From: Mycobacterium sp.
Lineage (GTDB): Bacteria; Actinomycetota; Actinomycetes; Mycobacteriales; Mycobacteriaceae
Length of the DNA stretch: 7,497 bases
Assembly: GCA_028706695.1 (NCBI GenBank)
Contig: JAQTVU010000100.1
Location: 1 to 7,497, forward strand
Direction: 5' to 3'
A model generated the notes under the pieces. That model saw only the letters and a list, made by a program, of their open reading frames with translations. It was not told the origin of the DNA and made no database searches. The translations under genes were made by a program, and so were the position numbers. Below, piece after piece: positions 5,463 to 7,497 of the stretch (the stretch's first letter is position 1; every line of letters begins with the position of its first letter).

Positions 5463-7132
5463 TGAATACGACTGCAGCGGGGATCATTTTCGTCGTCGTT
5501 CTCGTCGCGGCGCTGGTGGCGGTGCATGTCCCCCTCGGGGATTACATGTACCGCGTCTACACTTCGGACAAGGACCTAAGCGTCGAGCGGGGCATCTATC
5601 GGCTCATCGGTGTCAATGCGCGCTCACAGCAGACATGGGGCGCCTACGCCCGCAGCGTCTTGGCGTTCTCGTCGGTGAGCATCCTTTTCCTGTTCGGCTT
5701 CCAGCTCGTGCAGGGCACGTTGCCGTTGCACCTGCATGACCCGGCCACGAAGATGACCCCGTCTTTGGCGTGGAACACCGCGGTCAGCTTCGTCTCCAAC
5801 ACCAACTGGCAGGCCTACGCCGGCGAGACCACGCAGGGCCATCTGGTGCAGATGGCCGGGCTGGCCGTGCAGAACTTCGTCTCGGCGGCCGTCGGCATGG
5901 CGGTGGCGATCACGCTGGTGCGCGGCTTCGCCCGCAGGCGCACCGGCGACCTGGGCAACTTCTGGGTCGACCTGGTCCGCGGCACGCTGCGCATCCTGCT
6001 GCCCATCGCGACCGTCGGAGCAATCCTGCTGGTCGTGGGCGGCACAATTCAGAACTTTCACCTCAACGACCAGGTCGTGACCACCCTGGGCGGCTCCAAG
6101 CAGACCATCACCGGCGGCCCGGTGGCCAGCCAGGAGGTCATCAAGGAACTCGGCACCAACGGCGGCGGCTTCTACAACGCCAACTCCGCCCACCCGTTCG
6201 AGAATCCGACCGCCTGGACCAACTGGCTGGAGATCTTTCTGATCTTGATGATCGGGTTCTCGCTGCCGCGGACGTTCGGCCGCATGGTGGGCAGCACCAA
6301 GCAGGGCCTTGCGATCGCCTCGGTGATGGCGACGCTGTACGGGATCAGCGCGACGTTCACGCTGTGGTTCCAGTTGCAGCATCACGGCACCGCTCCGACT
6401 GCGGCCGGTGCGGCCATGGAAGGGGCCGAGCAACGCTTCGGCATCGCCGACTCGGCGGTGTTCGCCGACTCCACAACGCTTACCTCTACCGGTGCGGTCG
6501 ACACTACCCACGACTCCCTCACCAGCCTGGGGGGCATGATGACGATGTTCGACATGCAGCTCGGCGAGGTCGCGCCCGGCGGCGTCGGATCCGGCCTGTA
6601 CGGCATGCTGATCCTGGCCGTGATCACCGTGTTCATCGCCGGGCTGATGGTCGGACGCACTCCGGAATATCTCGGCAAGAAAATCAACCCGCGCGAAATC
6701 AAGCTTGCCGCAAGCTATTTTCTGGTCACGCCGCTGATCGTGCTGACCGGCACCGCGACCGCGATGGCGCTGCCTGGGGAACGGGCCAGCATGCTGAACA
6801 CCGGCCCGCACGGGCTGTCGGAGGTGCTGTATGCGTTCACCTCCGGGGCCAACAACAACGGTTCGGCGTTCGCGGGCCTCAACGCAAACACCGACTGGTT
6901 CAACACCGCGATCGGGTTGGCCATGGTCTTGGGCAGATTCCTGCCGATCGTGCTGGTGCTCGCCCTGGCCGGGTCGCTGGCCAAGCAGGGCGCCACCCCG
7001 GAATCGGCGGGCACGCTGCCCACCCACCGGCCGCAATTCGTCGGAATGGTCGCCGGGGTCACGCTGATCCTGGTCGCCCTTACGTTCCTGCCCATGTTGG
7101 CGCTCGGGCCTCTCGCAGAAGGAATCCACTGA
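5462..7132 (+). CDS. kdpA: KdpA, K+-binding channel-like subunit of the KdpFABC ATPase
   Basis: A complete 556-residue protein, essentially the length of E. coli KdpA (557). KdpA belongs to the superfamily of K+ transporters and provides the selectivity filter through which K+ enters the pump. All four pore-loop signatures are present: NTNWQAYAGE (from about 113), GTNGGGFYNANSAHPFENPT (from 231, Gly-rich filter at 234-236), GVGSGLYG (from about 374) and TSGANNNGSAFAGL (from 460). The conserved GRTPEYLGKKI and the terminal LTFLPMLALGPLAEGI also fit the family. About ten hydrophobic segments alternate along the chain. The start is GTG at 5462 with GAGAGG five bases upstream. The frame stays open upstream to 5246, but that extension is shadow sequence overlapping the small ORF and kdpF. 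The stop overlaps the kdpB start by one base (TGATG). Confidence 0.98.
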   Translation: MNTTAAGIIFVVVLVAALVAVHVPLGDYMYRVYTSDKDLSVERGIYRLIGVNARSQQTWGAYARSVLAFSSVSILFLFGFQLVQGTLPLHLHDPATKMTPSLAWNTAVSFVSNTNWQAYAGETTQGHLVQMAGLAVQNFVSAAVGMAVAITLVRGFARRRTGDLGNFWVDLVRGTLRILLPIATVGAILLVVGGTIQNFHLNDQVVTTLGGSKQTITGGPVASQEVIKELGTNGGGFYNANSAHPFENPTAWTNWLEIFLILMIGFSLPRTFGRMVGSTKQGLAIASVMATLYGISATFTLWFQLQHHGTAPTAAGAAMEGAEQRFGIADSAVFADSTTLTSTGAVDTTHDSLTSLGGMMTMFDMQLGEVAPGGVGSGLYGMLILAVITVFIAGLMVGRTPEYLGKKINPREIKLAASYFLVTPLIVLTGTATAMALPGERASMLNTGPHGLSEVLYAFTSGANNNGSAFAGLNANTDWFNTAIGLAMVLGRFLPIVLVLALAGSLAKQGATPESAGTLPTHRPQFVGMVAGVTLILVALTFLPMLALGPLAEGIH

Positions 7133-7497
7133 TGACGGCGACAACCACCCGTTCGGCTGAGCAGTCGCAGCCGACATCCACCGGCACCAAGCGGGTACAG
7201 GGCGGCTTGCTCGACCCGAAGATGCTGTGGCAGGCGACGCCGCGGGCGGTGCGCAAGCTCGACCCGCGCAGCCTGTGGCGCAATCCGGTGATGCTCATCG
7301 TCGAGGTCGGCGCCTGTTGGGCCACCGTCCTGGCGATCGTCAAACCGAGCTGGTTCGGGTGGCTGATCGTGGTCTGGCTATGGCTGACGGTGCTGTTCGC
7401 CAACCTCGCCGAGGCGTTGGCGGAAGGCCGCGGCAGGGCCCAGGCCGAAACATTGCGCAATGCTAAGACCCAGACAATGGCCCGGCGGCTCAAGAAG
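7132..7497 (+). CDS. kdpB: KdpB, ATPase subunit of the K+ pump, 5' part
   Basis: The first 122 codons of a gene that runs off the right edge. Starting at ATG 7132 (AAGGAA about 7-8 bases upstream), it encodes a Ser/Thr-rich, poorly conserved N-terminal tail (1-25). The family block LLDPKMLWQATPRAVRKLDP with RNPVMLIVEVG (about 26-60) follows, then two hydrophobic segments (about 53-70 and 74-91). The hallmark FANLAEALAEGRGRAQAETL, followed by RNAKT (89-113), leads into the actuator domain. KdpB is the type IA P-type ATPase that hydrolyses ATP to drive K+ import through KdpA. The DKTGT phosphorylation site and the TGES loop lie beyond the window. kdpC is expected next. Assignment is secure even though the gene is partial. 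Confidence 0.97.
   Translation, partial: MTATTTRSAEQSQPTSTGTKRVQGGLLDPKMLWQATPRAVRKLDPRSLWRNPVMLIVEVGACWATVLAIVKPSWFGWLIVVWLWLTVLFANLAEALAEGRGRAQAETLRNAKTQTMARRLKK

Noticed and set aside
5624..7177. 517-residue - strand frame opposite kdpA
   Set aside because: Antisense to an unambiguous KdpA; Gln/His/Arg-rich shadow of GC-rich codons.
1..7497. CRISPR array, tRNA/rRNA gene, insertion sequence or phage attachment site
   Set aside because: No regularly spaced repeats, no cloverleaf or rRNA-like stretches, no transposase frame and no terminal inverted repeats were seen.

Overview
The window looks like a chromosomal piece of a slow-growing Mycobacterium. The DNA is GC-rich, the left end carries a PPE protein and the tail of an EsxN/EsxL-type WXG100 protein (families expanded in slow growers), and the two-component genes closely resemble mycobacterial TrcR/TrcS. 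Genus is a confident inference. Species cannot be read from the sequence.

Layout, left to right. (1) Bases 2-127 are the last 41 codons of an Esx (ESAT-6-like) gene on the + strand. It converges on a complete PPE-SVP gene on the - strand (217-1554), with a perfect 16-bp-stem hairpin at 142-177 between them that can serve both as terminator. (2) Bases 1555-2061 are about 500 bp of relatively AT-rich non-coding DNA upstream of both the PPE gene (-) and the response regulator (+). It holds a CATAT direct repeat with 11-bp spacing, three TGTGAC copies and a plausible extended -10 promoter. (3) trcR (2062-2835) and trcS (2854-4374) encode a complete OmpR-type response regulator and its membrane sensor kinase, 18 bp apart. 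(4) A convergent - strand gene encodes a small two-span membrane protein (DUF6611-like, tentative), and its 3' end overlaps trcS by 14 bp. (5) After a roughly 300-bp intergenic region containing a TTTACA-N5-TTTACG repeat like the enterobacterial KdpE box, the potassium uptake operon begins: an apparently unannotated 27-residue single-span ORF (5293-5376), kdpF (5373-5462), kdpA (5462-7132) and the first 122 codons of kdpB (7132 to the window end).

How they work together: KdpFABC is the high-affinity K+-importing P-type ATPase. Every start in the operon overlaps the preceding stop (ATGA, TAGTG, TGATG), so the subunits are probably made by coupled translation. TrcRS is an independent signalling pair that probably autoregulates from the AT-rich DNA in front of it. 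In M. tuberculosis kdpDE is divergent from kdpF and trcRS lies downstream of kdpC. Here trcRS and the membrane-protein gene occupy the upstream flank and no kdpDE is visible, so the order differs. The most promising candidate for something undescribed is the 27-aa membrane peptide at the head of the kdp operon, which has the strongest Shine-Dalgarno sequence there and is translationally coupled to kdpF.
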